Below, piece by piece: positions 8,222 to 18,800 of a stretch of DNA of 64,000 nt. This DNA comes from CAXXOK01 sp963666755 (GTDB taxonomy: Bacteria; Bacillota; Clostridia; Christensenellales; Aristaeellaceae): contig CAXXGW010000005.1 of assembly GCA_963666755.2 (NCBI GenBank), positions 1-64,000 on the forward strand. Direction: 5' to 3'. The notes under the pieces were generated by a model. That model did no database searches. It worked only from the letters and a program-made list of their open reading frames with translations, and was not told the DNA's origin. Every line of letters begins with the position of its first letter. Position 1 is the first letter of the stretch. Both the position numbers and the translations under genes were made by a program.

Positions 8222-9109
8222 TTACTCGTGCTGGCCGCGCCCGACGTGCTTTAAGTAGGCGGTGGGGCTCATGCCCACCACGTGCTTGAACTGCTTGCTG
8301 AAATGGTAGGGGTCCGGCATGCCGATTTCAACCCCGGTCTGCTTCACGTTCAGGCCGCCGCGCAGCAGGGTTTTGGCCCGCTCCATCTTGAGGAACTGCA
8401 GGTACGCCAGCGGGGGAATGCCCAGCTCCGCGGAAAAGCGCTTGCGGAAGGTTTCCACCGGCATGCGGCTGATGGCCGCCATATCCGCCAGCGAAAAGGC
8501 GTCGCGGTACTGGCAGGCGCGCAGGGTATCCACCACGCGGGCGATTTCGTGGCTCAGGGTGGCGCTCATGGCCACGCTCTGGCCGCTGTGCGCGGCCAGC
8601 AGGCCCCAAAGCAGCTGGCAAAGCTGGTAGCTGGCATCCCCGCTGCCGGTGTGGCGCACCAGCACCTGCACAATCTGCCGCGTTAAAAGCACCTGCGAAG
8701 GCAGGGTGCCCTGCTTGGCAGGCACATCGCTCAGGGCGTTCATCTGGCGCAAAAAATCAGCGCTCAGCGGCCCGTCGATGGTCAGCCAGAGCACGCGCGC
8801 ATCCTTGGCGTTTTTCAGGCCGCACCCGTCTACGCTGGGGGGGATGACCACGCACTCGCCCTTGCCGAGGGTAAACTCATCCTCTTTGCAGGTGAAGGTA
8901 ATGCCCCCGTCGTCCACGATCATCCACATCCACTTATCGCAGGTGTAGATGCGGTAATTCTGTTGCTGCAGCATCGCGCTGCCCGCGCTGTGTATCCAAA
9001 CGCCGCTGGCCTCCACCAGTTGCACCGGGGTATGGGTGCCCTGCACGAACACACCCGGGTCTCCACCGTCGATCACAGGCGGCTTAGGTATAAACTGTAC
9101 GTAGGCCAC
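8222..9109 (-). CDS. AraC-family transcriptional regulator
   Basis: 295 residues from a GTG start at 9109 with an AGGGAAC ribosome site. The N-terminal ~150 residues form a cupin-like sensor domain (GKGECVVIPPSVDGC). The C-terminal ~100 residues carry two HTH motifs: FSLADMAAISRMPVETFRKR and, after ELGIPPLAYLQFLKMERAK, the second helix region VKQTGVEIGMPDPYHFSKQF ending in the AraC signature (VVGMSPTAYLK). The ligand is unknown. It is monocistronic with a consensus promoter at 9212-9240, and no adjacent operon points to its targets. Confidence 0.88.
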   Translation of the reverse strand: MAYVQFIPKPPVIDGGDPGVFVQGTHTPVQLVEASGVWIHSAGSAMLQQQNYRIYTCDKWMWMIVDDGGITFTCKEDEFTLGKGECVVIPPSVDGCGLKNAKDARVLWLTIDGPLSADFLRQMNALSDVPAKQGTLPSQVLLTRQIVQVLVRHTGSGDASYQLCQLLWGLLAAHSGQSVAMSATLSHEIARVVDTLRACQYRDAFSLADMAAISRMPVETFRKRFSAELGIPPLAYLQFLKMERAKTLLRGGLNVKQTGVEIGMPDPYHFSKQFKHVVGMSPTAYLKHVGRGQHE

Positions 9110-9211
9110 GCCGTTCCCTCGCTTCCCTGTCTAACCGGGCTGCCGCACCGTGGCGGGCGCCCTGCCTGCCACCGTATGCGCGGAATTGCGCACAAAATGA
9201 CAATTACGGTT

Positions 9212-9240
9212 ATTATACGAGGCAGTTTTTCAATTGTCAA
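9212..9240 (-). promoter_or_regulatory. Consensus SigA promoter of the AraC-family gene
   Basis: On the minus strand, perfect TTGACA (9235-9240), a 17-nt spacer and perfect TATAAT (9212-9217), about 100 nt upstream of the GTG start. The rest of the gap to 9570 is AT-richer and shows no gene. Confidence 0.85.
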
Positions 9241-9570
9241 TCTTTCAATGGGAGTGAACACGTGTTAATTATCCGAATCTTACAATACGCCACATTTTCA
9301 ACTTTCACCGCAAACCGCCCGGATAAAACCCTTTGCGGAAAGAGGCCTCAAATCGGCTCGCGGAAGTGGGCGCTAACCCGTTAAAATGTGACATTCATTA
9401 CAGGCGTTTCCCAGCGACCATAAGCCCTTATTTCAGGATACGATTCTGTATACAAGTTTACACCCCCAAAGACGATTTGCAAAGTCCTTTTCCATCCAAT
9501 TGCTGAAAAAATGCACAATTTGGTACTCACGCCTGCAGACAGAAGGGTTGAACCACACCCCCCACCCAAT

Positions 9571-10262
9571 GCGGCTGGCGCGGCACAAAGCTGCACACAG
9601 GCGGCTTTTCCCTTATGGGAACAGCGCACAACCTGTCTTGAAACCGAGAAACGGATTGCGCCAGAGAATCACGCTTACGGGTTGGGTTGCAGATTTACAA
9701 AATGTAGCTTACCCCAGTACTTTTGAGCTGCGCAATGGAATTGCGGCTGGCGAGGCACAAAGCTGCACACAAGCGGTTTTTCCCATATAGAAACAGCGCA
9801 CGACCTGTCTTGAAACCGAAAACCCGATTGCGCCAGAGAATCACGCTTACGGGTTGGGTTGCAGATCATCAAGGTTGTTTCTTACCCCAGTGCTTTTTAA
9901 CCTGCGCAACAGAATTGCGGCTGGCGAGGCACAAAGCTGCACACAAGCGGCTTTTCCCTCATAGGGACAGCGCACAACCTGTCTTGAAACCGAAAACCCG
10001 ATTGCGCCAGAGAATCACGCTTACGGGTTGGGTTGCAGATTTACAAAATGTAGCTTACCCCAGTGCTTCTAAACTGCGCAACGGAATTGCGGCTGGCACG
10101 GCACAACGCTGCACATAGGCGGCATTTCTTTATGGGAACAGCACACAACCTGTCTTGAAACCGAAAACCTGATTGCGCCAGAGAATCACGCTCACGGGTT
10201 GGGCTACAGATCATATTGGTTGTTGCTAAACCCGCATACTTCTAACCCACGCTATTGCATTG
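9571..10262. repeat. Tandem array of four ~172-bp units
   Basis: Units start at 9571, 9743, 9917 and 10089 (spacings 172, 174, 172) with GCGGCTGGC(G/A)(C/A)GGCACAA. Each contains CACAACCTGTCTTGAAACCG and GCGCCAGAGAATCACGCT(T/C)A. A degraded fifth unit may reach about 10380. Periods of 172 and 174 do not keep one reading frame, so open frames across it are not credible genes. Unit junctions carry an ATTGCG/CGCAA inverted repeat. Function unknown. Confidence 0.9.
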
Positions 10263-10385
10263 CAGAAGATTGTCTTCCCTCTTTATGAGCAAAGGGTTTG
10301 CGATCAAAGCAACAACTGTACGGCGACCCATATCGCCGTATCCCTTAAACCCTGCGGCTATTCCGTTCCAGCCCCATCGCCCCGT

Positions 10386-11903
10386 TTACGACTCCACCAG
10401 CCACGGTTCGGCCCGGACGGCATCGGCCTGCGCCAGCAGCGTATAGCACAGCCGGGTAACCGCCACCGTGAGCGAGCCGACCGAGCCGTAGGTGGCACGG
10501 CGGTCGCAGCCGTTGGTCAGCATCACCACGCCGGTGCGATCCGTCGGGTCGAAATACGCAGCGCAGAGCATCCCGTTGGCTTTGCCGCCATGCCCCCACA
10601 GCGTACGGCCGCGCACCAGCGTGTTTTCCTGCGGGATCAGGCACAGCCCCCGGTTGCTGCGGCCGGTTACCGAGCCAATCCCGTTTTGCAGCGTGCGCAT
10701 GGCCAGCACCGAATCCTCCCGCAGGATTCGCTTGCCGCCGCACACGCCGCCGTCGCACAGGGTCACCAGCAGGCGGCTCAGGTCGGGGGCCGACAGGGTC
10801 AGCTTGCCCGCCGTCCAGGTATAGTGCGTTTGCGGGTCCGGCTCGGTTACGGCGGCCGCTCCGTCACGCACGGCTTCGCCCAGCGTGCGCCCGGGCATCT
10901 GGTACTGATCGCTGACCGGCGCATCCGCAGGGAGCAGCGCGCTCTGGTAGGCGGCGGTCAACCCCAGCGGGACGAATACCTCCGCCTGCATCCACGCATC
11001 CACGGTGGTGCCGGATGCCGCCTCCAGCACACACCCCAGCAGCCCGCCGCCAAAATTGGAATACCGCGACCGTGTACCGGGCTTTGTGTAGCTAAGAAAC
11101 TGCTCCGGCAGGAGCTTGCCTGTAAACAGCTGTGAAAGGGGCGTGACCTCGCCCGCCAGCGCGCGGTTGTAGGCGTCGCTGTCCCGCAGGGCGGCTGTGT
11201 GCGTCATCAGCTGGCGCAGGGTGACGGCCGTATCCGGGTAACGCGGGTGGCGCAGAGCCACCCCAAGCAGCGGCGACAGGTCCTCGTCCAGCGAGAGCCG
11301 TCCCTCCTCCACCAGCCGCATCAGCCCGATGCCGGTCACCATCTTGCTGATGGAGCCGACGCGAAACAGCGTATCCGCCGTCATGGGCGCGCCGTCCAAA
11401 TCGCGCGCCCCGTAGCATGCCGTATAGGCGACCGCGCCGTTTTGGATCACGCACACCACCGCGCCCAGCGTGTGGTACTTTTGAAACACCGCCGCCAGAT
11501 CAGCACGCCACATGGTTTCCGCCGCGGTGGCAATCGCCGCGGGCGTATTGGCGGGGGTACCGTCCGTACCCTCCGGCGCGCCGGGGGTTTCGGTGGGGGT
11601 CGGCGTCACGGTACGCGCGGCTACGACGGGGGTTGCCGTCGCAAGGCCAACCGTCGCTACTGGGCGCACGGGGCCGGTCGCGCTCGACGTGGCAGGCTCC
11701 GGAGTGCTCCCGGTTGCGGGGGATACGAAAGGGGATGCCGTTGCGGCATTCGCAGCCCGTTCCGTTGTCGTGAGTCCGGTGGTGGCAACCGGTGCGCCCG
11801 TCGGCAAAGCTGCAGAAACCGCCTGCGCGGCATATGGCGCAGACGGTGTGCTTCCCCATAAAGTGAGTGCAACGGCGATTGCGACCCCCCGTTTCCAGCG
11901 CAT
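10386..11903 (-). CDS. Secreted beta-lactamase-fold serine hydrolase (PBP4*/EstB type)
   Basis: 505 residues from ATG 11903 (MRWKRGVAIAVALTLWG), chosen for its AAAGGGAG site and signal peptide. Residues ~30-130 are a Thr/Pro/Ala-rich linker. The catalytic domain follows, with S-x-x-K at Ser184-Ile-Ser-Lys187, Y-S-N at 281-283 and H-G-G at 438-440, the three active-site motifs of the class C beta-lactamase/DD-peptidase superfamily. It probably acts on D-amino-acid peptides or esters at the cell surface; true beta-lactamase activity is not implied. No sorting signal is seen. A two-unit tandem repeat lies upstream. Confidence 0.85.
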   Translation of the reverse strand: MRWKRGVAIAVALTLWGSTPSAPYAAQAVSAALPTGAPVATTGLTTTERAANAATASPFVSPATGSTPEPATSSATGPVRPVATVGLATATPVVAARTVTPTPTETPGAPEGTDGTPANTPAAIATAAETMWRADLAAVFQKYHTLGAVVCVIQNGAVAYTACYGARDLDGAPMTADTLFRVGSISKMVTGIGLMRLVEEGRLSLDEDLSPLLGVALRHPRYPDTAVTLRQLMTHTAALRDSDAYNRALAGEVTPLSQLFTGKLLPEQFLSYTKPGTRSRYSNFGGGLLGCVLEAASGTTVDAWMQAEVFVPLGLTAAYQSALLPADAPVSDQYQMPGRTLGEAVRDGAAAVTEPDPQTHYTWTAGKLTLSAPDLSRLLVTLCDGGVCGGKRILREDSVLAMRTLQNGIGSVTGRSNRGLCLIPQENTLVRGRTLWGHGGKANGMLCAAYFDPTDRTGVVMLTNGCDRRATYGSVGSLTVAVTRLCYTLLAQADAVRAEPWLVES

Positions 11904-12288
11904 AAACCGTCGCTCCCTTTCCATTTTACGGTTTTCCAAGGCCGGCAAACGCGGCTCGATGCGCATCGGCGTGGAGGCGACCGACCGCCCGCAAGCCCCG
12001 GGCCTGCCGCCGTACCATACGCAATCGTGTAGTTTGTCTACACCGGGCAGGGCAACCGACAGCCTGCGCCATGCGCCGCATCGATGGAGCAAACTGCCAA
12101 ACGCCCTTGCCGGAGGCGTGCGGCAAGCTGTACCACGGGCAGCCCGTCCGGCTCCATCAACGGGGCAGACGGTACGGGCAGCGAAGGGATTCTTGTGCGA
12201 TTCGGCAAACGCACGACGACAAGCTCTTTCGGCTCTGCCGCAGCCGGAGAGCGCCGCGCCGTTGGTTCTATTCTGCTTGCCGGAGAAG

Positions 12289-12560
12289 GTTTCCTGCATA
12301 AAGGGGCGGCGTTGCTGATTCCGATGGCCGGACTACACCCTGCACATCCCCACCCCGGCGGTTATCCCGAACCGGAACGTAGCATTACGCCGATCACGCA
12401 ACACAGCGCTGTTATCACTTTGCCTTCAATGGTTTCCTGCATAAAGGTGCGGTGTTGCTGATCTCAATGGCCGGATTACCCCCCTGCGCATCCCCACCCC
12501 TGCGGATAATCCGAACCGGAACATGGCATTTGCGCCACTCCCGCAACACAGCGCCGTTAC
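12289..12560. repeat. Two-unit tandem repeat, period 143 bp
   Basis: GTTTCCTGCATAAAGG(G/T)GCGG starts at 12289 and again at 12432. Both units continue through GATGGCCGGA/AATGGCCGGA, CATCCCCACCCC and CCGAACCGGAAC to CAACACAGCGC. It fills the gap between the hydrolase and the radical SAM gene and reaches the latter's last codons. Confidence 0.8.
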
Positions 12561-13447
12561 CACAGTTTCAGCTGCACCGGCGCGCCCTCCGCGGCAAGGC
12601 GGTTCACGGCGGCAAAATCGTGCACAAGGCCCAACCGATCGCATTCCGCTGTAAAGAAGGCCAAAAGCGCGGCCGCCTGCGGCGATGCGCACAGGTACGC
12701 AAGCCCGAATGCCTGCGTGTAGCGGGCGCGCAGCGGCGCAAAACGGGCATCCCACTCCAGCGCCTGGTAGAAATACTCCCGGTCGCCCTCGCGCAGCGTC
12801 ACGCCGAAGTGGCACAGCGCAAACCGACCCCCGGCAGCGGCGGTTTGCGTCAGTACCGCGCGCATGGTGTCCTGATCGTCGGTCAGGAAGGGCAGCATGG
12901 GGTTCATCCACACACCGGTAACCACGCCCGCCTGCGCCAGCGTGCGCATCGCGGCAAAGCGCGCGGCCGGGGGCGGCGCGTGCGGCTCCAGAAACGCCGC
13001 CAGCCCGGCATCCGCCGTGGTGATGCTGAAAGCCGCGCAGGCATACGCCTTGCGGCCAATGGCGGCAAGCAGATCGGCATCCCGCGCAATCAGCGCCGCC
13101 TTGGTGGCCAGCGCCACGCCAAACCCGTACCGTTGCAGGAGCAGCAGCGCACCGCGCGTAACCTGCAAACGGCTTTCCAGCGCATTGTAGGGGTCGCTGG
13201 CCGCCCCCATGCCCACCACGCCGGGCTGTTTTTTGGCGCGCAGCTCGGTTTCCAGCGCGGGCAGGCAATCGCGCTTGACGCGCACGCGGTCGAAATGCTC
13301 CATATGATAACAAACACTGCGCGAATCGCAATAGATGCAGCCGTGGTTGCAGCCGCGGTACAGGTTAAGCGTATAATCCGTGCGGAAATACTGGCCGTCC
13401 GGCGCGCGGGCGGGCATGAGCAACCGCTTAAACTCCAAATCCGGCAT
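12557..13447 (-). CDS. Radical SAM protein, SPL/SplB-like family
   Basis: 296 residues from ATG 13447 with a GGAGGGCCT site. The [4Fe-4S] motif C33-x3-C37-x2-C40 is in RGCNHGCIYCDSR. Other family stretches are GMGAASDPYNALE and VVTGVWMNPMLPFLTDD. Related to spore photoproduct lyase-like and Rv2578c-like radical SAM proteins of unknown reaction. It is downstream of the terminator of the PG-binding lipoprotein and probably transcribed alone. The substrate is not predictable here. Confidence 0.85.
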   Translation of the reverse strand: MPDLEFKRLLMPARAPDGQYFRTDYTLNLYRGCNHGCIYCDSRSVCYHMEHFDRVRVKRDCLPALETELRAKKQPGVVGMGAASDPYNALESRLQVTRGALLLLQRYGFGVALATKAALIARDADLLAAIGRKAYACAAFSITTADAGLAAFLEPHAPPPAARFAAMRTLAQAGVVTGVWMNPMLPFLTDDQDTMRAVLTQTAAAGGRFALCHFGVTLREGDREYFYQALEWDARFAPLRARYTQAFGLAYLCASPQAAALLAFFTAECDRLGLVHDFAAVNRLAAEGAPVQLKLW

Positions 13448-13501
13448 AGGCCCTCCGGTTCCGGGCGGCACACGCGCCGCGTGGGCGCTGCCACCGAAAC
13501 A

Positions 13502-13537
13502 GCGCGCGGGCCGGGGCGCCTGCCCCGGCCCGCGCGC
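13502..13537 (-). terminator. GC-rich 16-bp hairpin terminator
   Basis: GCGCGCGGGCCGGGGC pairs perfectly with GCCCCGGCCCGCGCGC around a 4-nt loop, just beyond the lipoprotein stop at 13556. The U-tract is weak (TGTTTCGG). Confidence 0.6.
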
Positions 13538-13555
13538 CGTAAGGTTTGTTAACCG

Positions 13556-15232
13556 TTAAATGTTGCAGGGTTTCGCAACGCTGCTGTAAAGCACCTGCTG
13601 CGTCTGCTGGCCGGCCACGCCGTCCACCGCGAGGCCGTTCACCTGCTGGAACAGCATCACGGCGTTGACCGTCGCCTGGTCGTACGTGCCGGTGATCTTG
13701 CCATCGTAATACTGAAGCTCATACAGGGTGTACTGCAGATTCTTAACCGCCGTGCCGGTTGAGCCCTGCTCCAGCTTGCTGTAGCTGCCGGTGGCCGCTG
13801 TGCCGCCGTACAGCAGGCGCTGGGTGGTGGGGCCGGCCACGCCGGTAGTGCGCAGCCCCTTGGCCGCCTGGAAGGCCTTGACCGCATCGGTGGTGCGGGT
13901 GCCGTAATCGCCGTCCAGCGAGCCGGAGTAATACCCGCTGCTGGAAAGCACGCTTTGCAGCGCCGTCACGTTGGCGGTGGAGCCGGGCTTGGCGCTGGAA
14001 ATGGAGGTGTAGCCGTTGGTGGTTACGGTGGTGCCGTAGGAGGAGGGGTCGGTGCCGCCGCTGGAGCCGCCGGTACCGGTGGTGCCGTACAGCGCGTTGA
14101 GCGTCGCCTTGCCGGCCACGCCGTCGGCCGTCAGCCCGTTATCCGATTGGAAAGCCACCACGGCCGCCATGGTGCCGTCGCCGTAATCGCCATCCACCGA
14201 GCCGGTGTAATATCCCAGCTCCTTAAGCCTGCTTTGCAGGGCGCGCACGCCGCTGCCGTTCATGCCCAGCTTAAGGGAGCCGAGATTGGCCACCACGGAG
14301 CTGGCCTTCTTGGCCGAGGAGGAATAGAGCTTGGTAAGCGTCGTCGGCCCGGCCACGCCGTCGGCGTAAATGGAGTTGCGTTTCTGGAACGCCACCACCG
14401 CGGCTTCGGTCGTTTCGGCAAAGGTCCCGTCAGCCGTGCCGCTCATATACCCCAGCACGATCAGGCGGTTTTGCAGGATTTTTACCTGCGAGCCGCTGGA
14501 ACCGAGCTTGAGGTAGATGTCGGTCTTGCCGTTGGTGTACTTGCTGGCGGACGAAGAGCTGCTGGAGCTGCTGGAACTGCTCGTGTGGCTGGAGCTGCTC
14601 GAGCTGGACGTGGAGGAGCTCTTCTTGGCCACGGCGTAGTAGCTGTAGATAGCATCCTGCGTTTTGGTGCCGGCCACGCCGTCGGCCGTCAGGTTATTGG
14701 CGCTCTGAAACGATTTTACAGCGCTGGCGGTGCCCGCGCCGTAGTTGCCGTCCACCGAGCCGGTGTAATACCCCAGCTCTTTCAAACGCTGCTGCAGCTT
14801 TTTAACCGCATCGCCGGAGGCGCCGCTTTTAAGCGTGGTGCCGCTGGAGGTGCCGGTCGTGGGCGTGGGGGATGGCGTGCTCAGCCCCACCGTCTGCCCG
14901 GTGGTGGCGCCGTTGTTATTGCCGATGGGGATCACGTTGCTGGGCGGGTTGGTGGCGGTATCGTTGCCAAAATCCCAGCTGGACCAATCCACCTGCTGGT
15001 TGTCCGACGTGGCGGACGGCACCGGCGTAGCCGTTACCACGGGGGTAGGCGTAATCACGCTTTGGAACTGCTGCCCGCCGGTAGCGACGGTCAGTCCGTT
15101 GGTGTCATCCACAATACGGTCCGGCTCCATATAGCAGCCGGTCATCACCAAAGCGGCCGCCAGCAATGCCGTCAGCAGCACGATTTTGCGCGTGTGGCGC
15201 GTCTGGTTCTGCCGGAGGCGAACATTCTTCAC
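13556..15232 (-). CDS. Lipoprotein with five peptidoglycan-binding (PG_binding_1) repeats
   Basis: 558 residues from GTG 15232 (GAGGGAG site; a TTG at 15238 is the alternative). A signal peptide ends in the lipobox VMTGC, so the mature protein is a surface lipoprotein. A Thr/Pro/Asn-rich linker follows, then five PG_binding_1 domains, each with the pattern LGYYTGSVDGNYG ... FQ ... G(L/N) ... DGVAG. Domains 1 and 2 are joined by a long poly-Ser linker. No catalytic domain is present, so it probably anchors or organises the cell wall rather than cutting it. The repeats differ at DNA level, so the expansion is not very recent. Confidence 0.88.
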   Translation of the reverse strand: MKNVRLRQNQTRHTRKIVLLTALLAAALVMTGCYMEPDRIVDDTNGLTVATGGQQFQSVITPTPVVTATPVPSATSDNQQVDWSSWDFGNDTATNPPSNVIPIGNNNGATTGQTVGLSTPSPTPTTGTSSGTTLKSGASGDAVKKLQQRLKELGYYTGSVDGNYGAGTASAVKSFQSANNLTADGVAGTKTQDAIYSYYAVAKKSSSTSSSSSSSHTSSSSSSSSSSSASKYTNGKTDIYLKLGSSGSQVKILQNRLIVLGYMSGTADGTFAETTEAAVVAFQKRNSIYADGVAGPTTLTKLYSSSAKKASSVVANLGSLKLGMNGSGVRALQSRLKELGYYTGSVDGDYGDGTMAAVVAFQSDNGLTADGVAGKATLNALYGTTGTGGSSGGTDPSSYGTTVTTNGYTSISSAKPGSTANVTALQSVLSSSGYYSGSLDGDYGTRTTDAVKAFQAAKGLRTTGVAGPTTQRLLYGGTAATGSYSKLEQGSTGTAVKNLQYTLYELQYYDGKITGTYDQATVNAVMLFQQVNGLAVDGVAGQQTQQVLYSSVAKPCNI

Positions 15233-15306
15233 AGGCAATACACTCCCTCATACGGTGCGGGCGGTTGCGGCCCGCGGGTCCAGCCGCCAAAGCGGGCGAC
15301 ACCGTT

Positions 15307-15335
15307 ATTGTACTCAGAAACCCCGGCAAACGCAA
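15307..15335 (-). promoter_or_regulatory. SigA-type promoter of the PG-binding lipoprotein
   Basis: On the minus strand, TTGCGT (15330-15335), 17 nt, TACAAT (15307-15312), about 75 nt upstream of the GTG start. Confidence 0.65.
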
Positions 15336-15894
15336 GCGATATTTCCGCCTGGCGCGGGCACACGGGCTTCGACACCCATAGGACGAACCGGCGGCGGCGT
15401 TTGTTCCCATCGGGCGAACAAAATGTTACGCTTTGATTGCGTACCCTTTCAGGATGACCATCGAAGTGTTGTCGGTTGTGGACGGGACGGGGCAGCATCT
15501 GCGCATGTACAATGTTTGCATGGTTTCCGGGATGTTTTCCGTCCCGCTCGCGGTATGGGCAGCGCACAGGCACAAATTATCAGGCGCGGTACACAGCGCA
15601 GTGCAGAATGCACTTCAGGGTGAGGGCTGCACATGCACACGGATTTAGCGGGTCGCGCTCTGTCGTCCGATGGATTCTCATCCATGTAAGGATCCGCCCA
15701 CTGCTCAGCAGCACCCATCGGATTGCTTCCAATTATATAAGCATTCAAGGGGATCGGCCAAAGAACATCGGTATCCTTTGGCATATGGGTTTGCCGACCA
15801 TCTCGACAGCACTTGGGTAAATAGGTAGCGGCGATACGGGCTCCTCTGCTTTACTGCATGGCGGGGCACGACCCGCGCACTTCGCACGTACAGT
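15336..15894. other. Gap of ~560 bp with no assignable gene
   Basis: No convincing ribosome site plus frame is seen. Minus-strand frames of 40-110 codons have fairly natural composition in parts (for example ending in TSMVILKGYAIKA, or starting MPKDTDVLWPIPLNAYIIGS), so this may be a decayed gene. I cannot name a family. Confidence 0.4.
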
Positions 15895-18800
15895 TCAGCT
15901 GCGCGTCGCCCCTTCCCCCAGCGCCAGCGCGTACAGCGTGGCGCTGCGCACCGGCATGCCCGTCGCCTCCCGCAGGGCGCGGCGGTACAGGTCGATCTGC
16001 GCGCCGTACAGCGGCCAGAGCGCCTCGGCGTCGGGCACCGCGTCGGTTTTATAATCCACCAGCGTCCATTGCCCCTGCCGGAGGGTGCACAGGTCGATCA
16101 CGCCCTGCACCAGCAGCCCGTCGCGCTCCGGCAGGCGCAGGTTGAAGCTCCACTCCCGCCGCACGGTGTCGGCGGTGAGCGCCTCCCGCCCCCACGGGCT
16201 TTGCAGGAAGCGCAACACGGCCTGCGTATCCACCAGCGCGGCCTCCTCGGCAGTCAGCTGCCGATGGGCGACCATCGCCTCCAGCTGCGCCTGCACGGCG
16301 GCGCGCAGGGCTGCAGATTCATCCGCCACGGGGCGCAGGGTCGCAAAAGGCAGCAGGCTTAATACCCGGTGCGTCGCCACGCCGCGGCGCAGGCCGGTCT
16401 GCTCCGGTGGCGGCTGTAAAAACGCAGGCAAATCCGGCAAATCGGCCATACGGCGCGGGCGCGTGAGCGGCAGGGGCAGGCGCTTGCACTCGGTCGGCTC
16501 CGCCTCTGCCGGATCGACGTCGGCCTCTGCGGCTAACAACACCCCGGCAGCGGCCTCCTGCTCAGCCCGCACCAGCGCGGTGGCGCCCACCTTGTAAGGG
16601 GTACTCACAAAGCGCAGCGGCGGTGCGAGCGGATCGACCCCCTGCGCCGGCGTGCCCCAGCCGGTTGGCGCAGGGGTCACGCCTACCTGCGTATGTTCCG
16701 CGCCCGTAGCCGCGTCGCTTGCGGCGGGCTGGAAAGGCGCATGTGTAAAGAGGGCAGGTGTAGTTTGCACGGTTGCGCCTTGCTCACGCGCTGCTAAGCC
16801 TTGGTTACTGCCTTCCGGAGGCTCGGCCTGCGGTTCCAGCCGCAGGGTGTGGGCCAGCGCGCGGGCCTCCTGCGCCAGCGCGGCCAGCCGGGCACGGCGT
16901 TTGTCCAGCGCGCTCAGCTCTTTCTGGCCGCGCGCGTAGCGCTGGGCGGCCGCGACTTCCGCCGGGTCAATGTGGAAAACGACGTTCCAGCCCCCGGTTT
17001 TCTGTGGATTGTCTGTGGATTGTGTGGAAAAACCCTCCTGAGAGGGAGTTATCCACCCCTCGCTGTCGGAAACTGCCGGTTCGGCAATGGACACCGAATC
17101 CCGCGCGTCCAGACACTGGCACAGCCAGTCCAGCATGCTGCCCGCGCTGAACACCGCGTATGCCGTGCCACCCCGCATGCGGGTAAAACCGTCGGCGGCA
17201 TCCTCCGGGTGCACAGCGTTACCGCAGCCCAGCAGGATCAGCTCCTCCCGGGCACGCGTCATGGCCACGTATAAGAGCCTCGCCCGCTCAGCGCGTTCTT
17301 CCGCCTGCGCGCGCAGCTCGATGGCGCTTTGCAGCAACGTCGCCCCGGTGGTGCGGGTCTGCTCGTTTACATACGGCAGGGCCACGCCCAGCCGCGCATG
17401 CCGCGCGGGTGCGCCGCCGCGCTTCTGGCTGAAGGGCTGCTCCAGCCCCATCACAAACACCACGGGGAACTCCAGCCCTTTGGACTTGTGGATGGTCATG
17501 GCGCGCACCACGTCCTCCCAAGGGCTGAGCACCGTGGGGCTGCCGCCGTCGCGCACATCCGCGCGCGCTTCCACAGTGTTTAAAAAATCGCGCAGATCGC
17601 CGCCGCGCTGGCGCACATGGTCGCCCGCTTTCTGGCAGAGCATGCGAAGGTTCGCCTGCCGCAGCTGGCCGTTGGGCTGGCAGCCGTAAAACGCGTACAG
17701 CCCCGAGCGATGCAGCCAACCCCATAGGTAGCGGTCCAGCGGCATCTCCCGCGCGAGGAATCGCTCCTGCGCAAGCATGGCAAGCGCGGCGGCGCAACGC
17801 CGGCCCAGCGGGCCGGGCGCGTCGGCTTCGGCACGCAGCGCGTCCAGATAAGAACCCTCGGGCGTGCGCAGGCGGATGGCCGTCAGCTCCCGCTCGTCCA
17901 ACCCCACGGCGGGGCTTTTCAGGCAGGCGATCAGCGACAGGTCATCCGCCAGATTATCCAGAAGCCGCAGGTGGTTCAGGGCCTGCGCAATCTCCTCGCT
18001 GTGCAGGGCGGAGCGCCGATCCTCACAGTACAGAGGGATGCCCAGCTCGCCGAACACCCGCTCCAGCACGGCGGAAACATCCTTCATCTTCGGGCTTAAA
18101 ATGGCAAAATCCCGGTAACTGAGGGCAGGGCCGGGGTTGCCGTCCCGGTCGAGGGTCGGCTGCCCCACGCGGCGGCGGATTTCCATGCCGATGGCGTACG
18201 CCTGCAGGCGGGCGCGGTCGGCGGCACGCACCGGCTGGGCAAACAGGTGCAGGCTCACCGGCGGATCGCCCCGGCTCGGCAAGCCGGGGTACAGCCGGGC
18301 CTCGGCATCGTAGTCGATTTCTGTCACATCGGCGCGCATCACCTGCTCAAACACACGGTTGACGCCAGCCAGCACCGCCTCGCGCGAGCGAAAGTTAGCG
18401 TTGAGCGTGATCCGGCGGCAGGGCGCATCCGCCTCGGCGCCGAAGGCGCGCGCCTTGTCCATAAACAGCGTCGGGTCCGCCTGCCGGAAACGGTAAATGC
18501 TCTGCTTGACATCCCCCACATAAAACACGCGCTGGGGGCTGCCGATTGTTTCACGTGAAACATCGCGCTTGACGGCGTTCAGGATCGCCTCCTGCACACC
18601 GCTGATATCCTGATACTCATCCACAAACACGCCGTCGTAACGCGCGGCTACTTCCTCACGGATGGCCGGCTGCGCAAGGATGCGCAAGGCGAAGCGTTCC
18701 AGATCATGAAAATCCATCAGCGTCCGCTCGCGCTTGCGGGCGGCATAGCGCGCGTCCATCTCCTGCGCGGTGCGCCCCAGCGCGCGCAACGCGGGCTGCA

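Noticed and set aside
9723..10118. A frame with repeated RHKAAHKRLFP units across the 172-bp array
   Set aside because: Unit lengths of 172 and 174 bp shift the frame between units, so the peptide repeat is accidental.
9571..10262. CRISPR array
   Set aside because: Units are ~172 bp and similar throughout; there are no 25-40-bp repeats separated by unique spacers and no cas genes.
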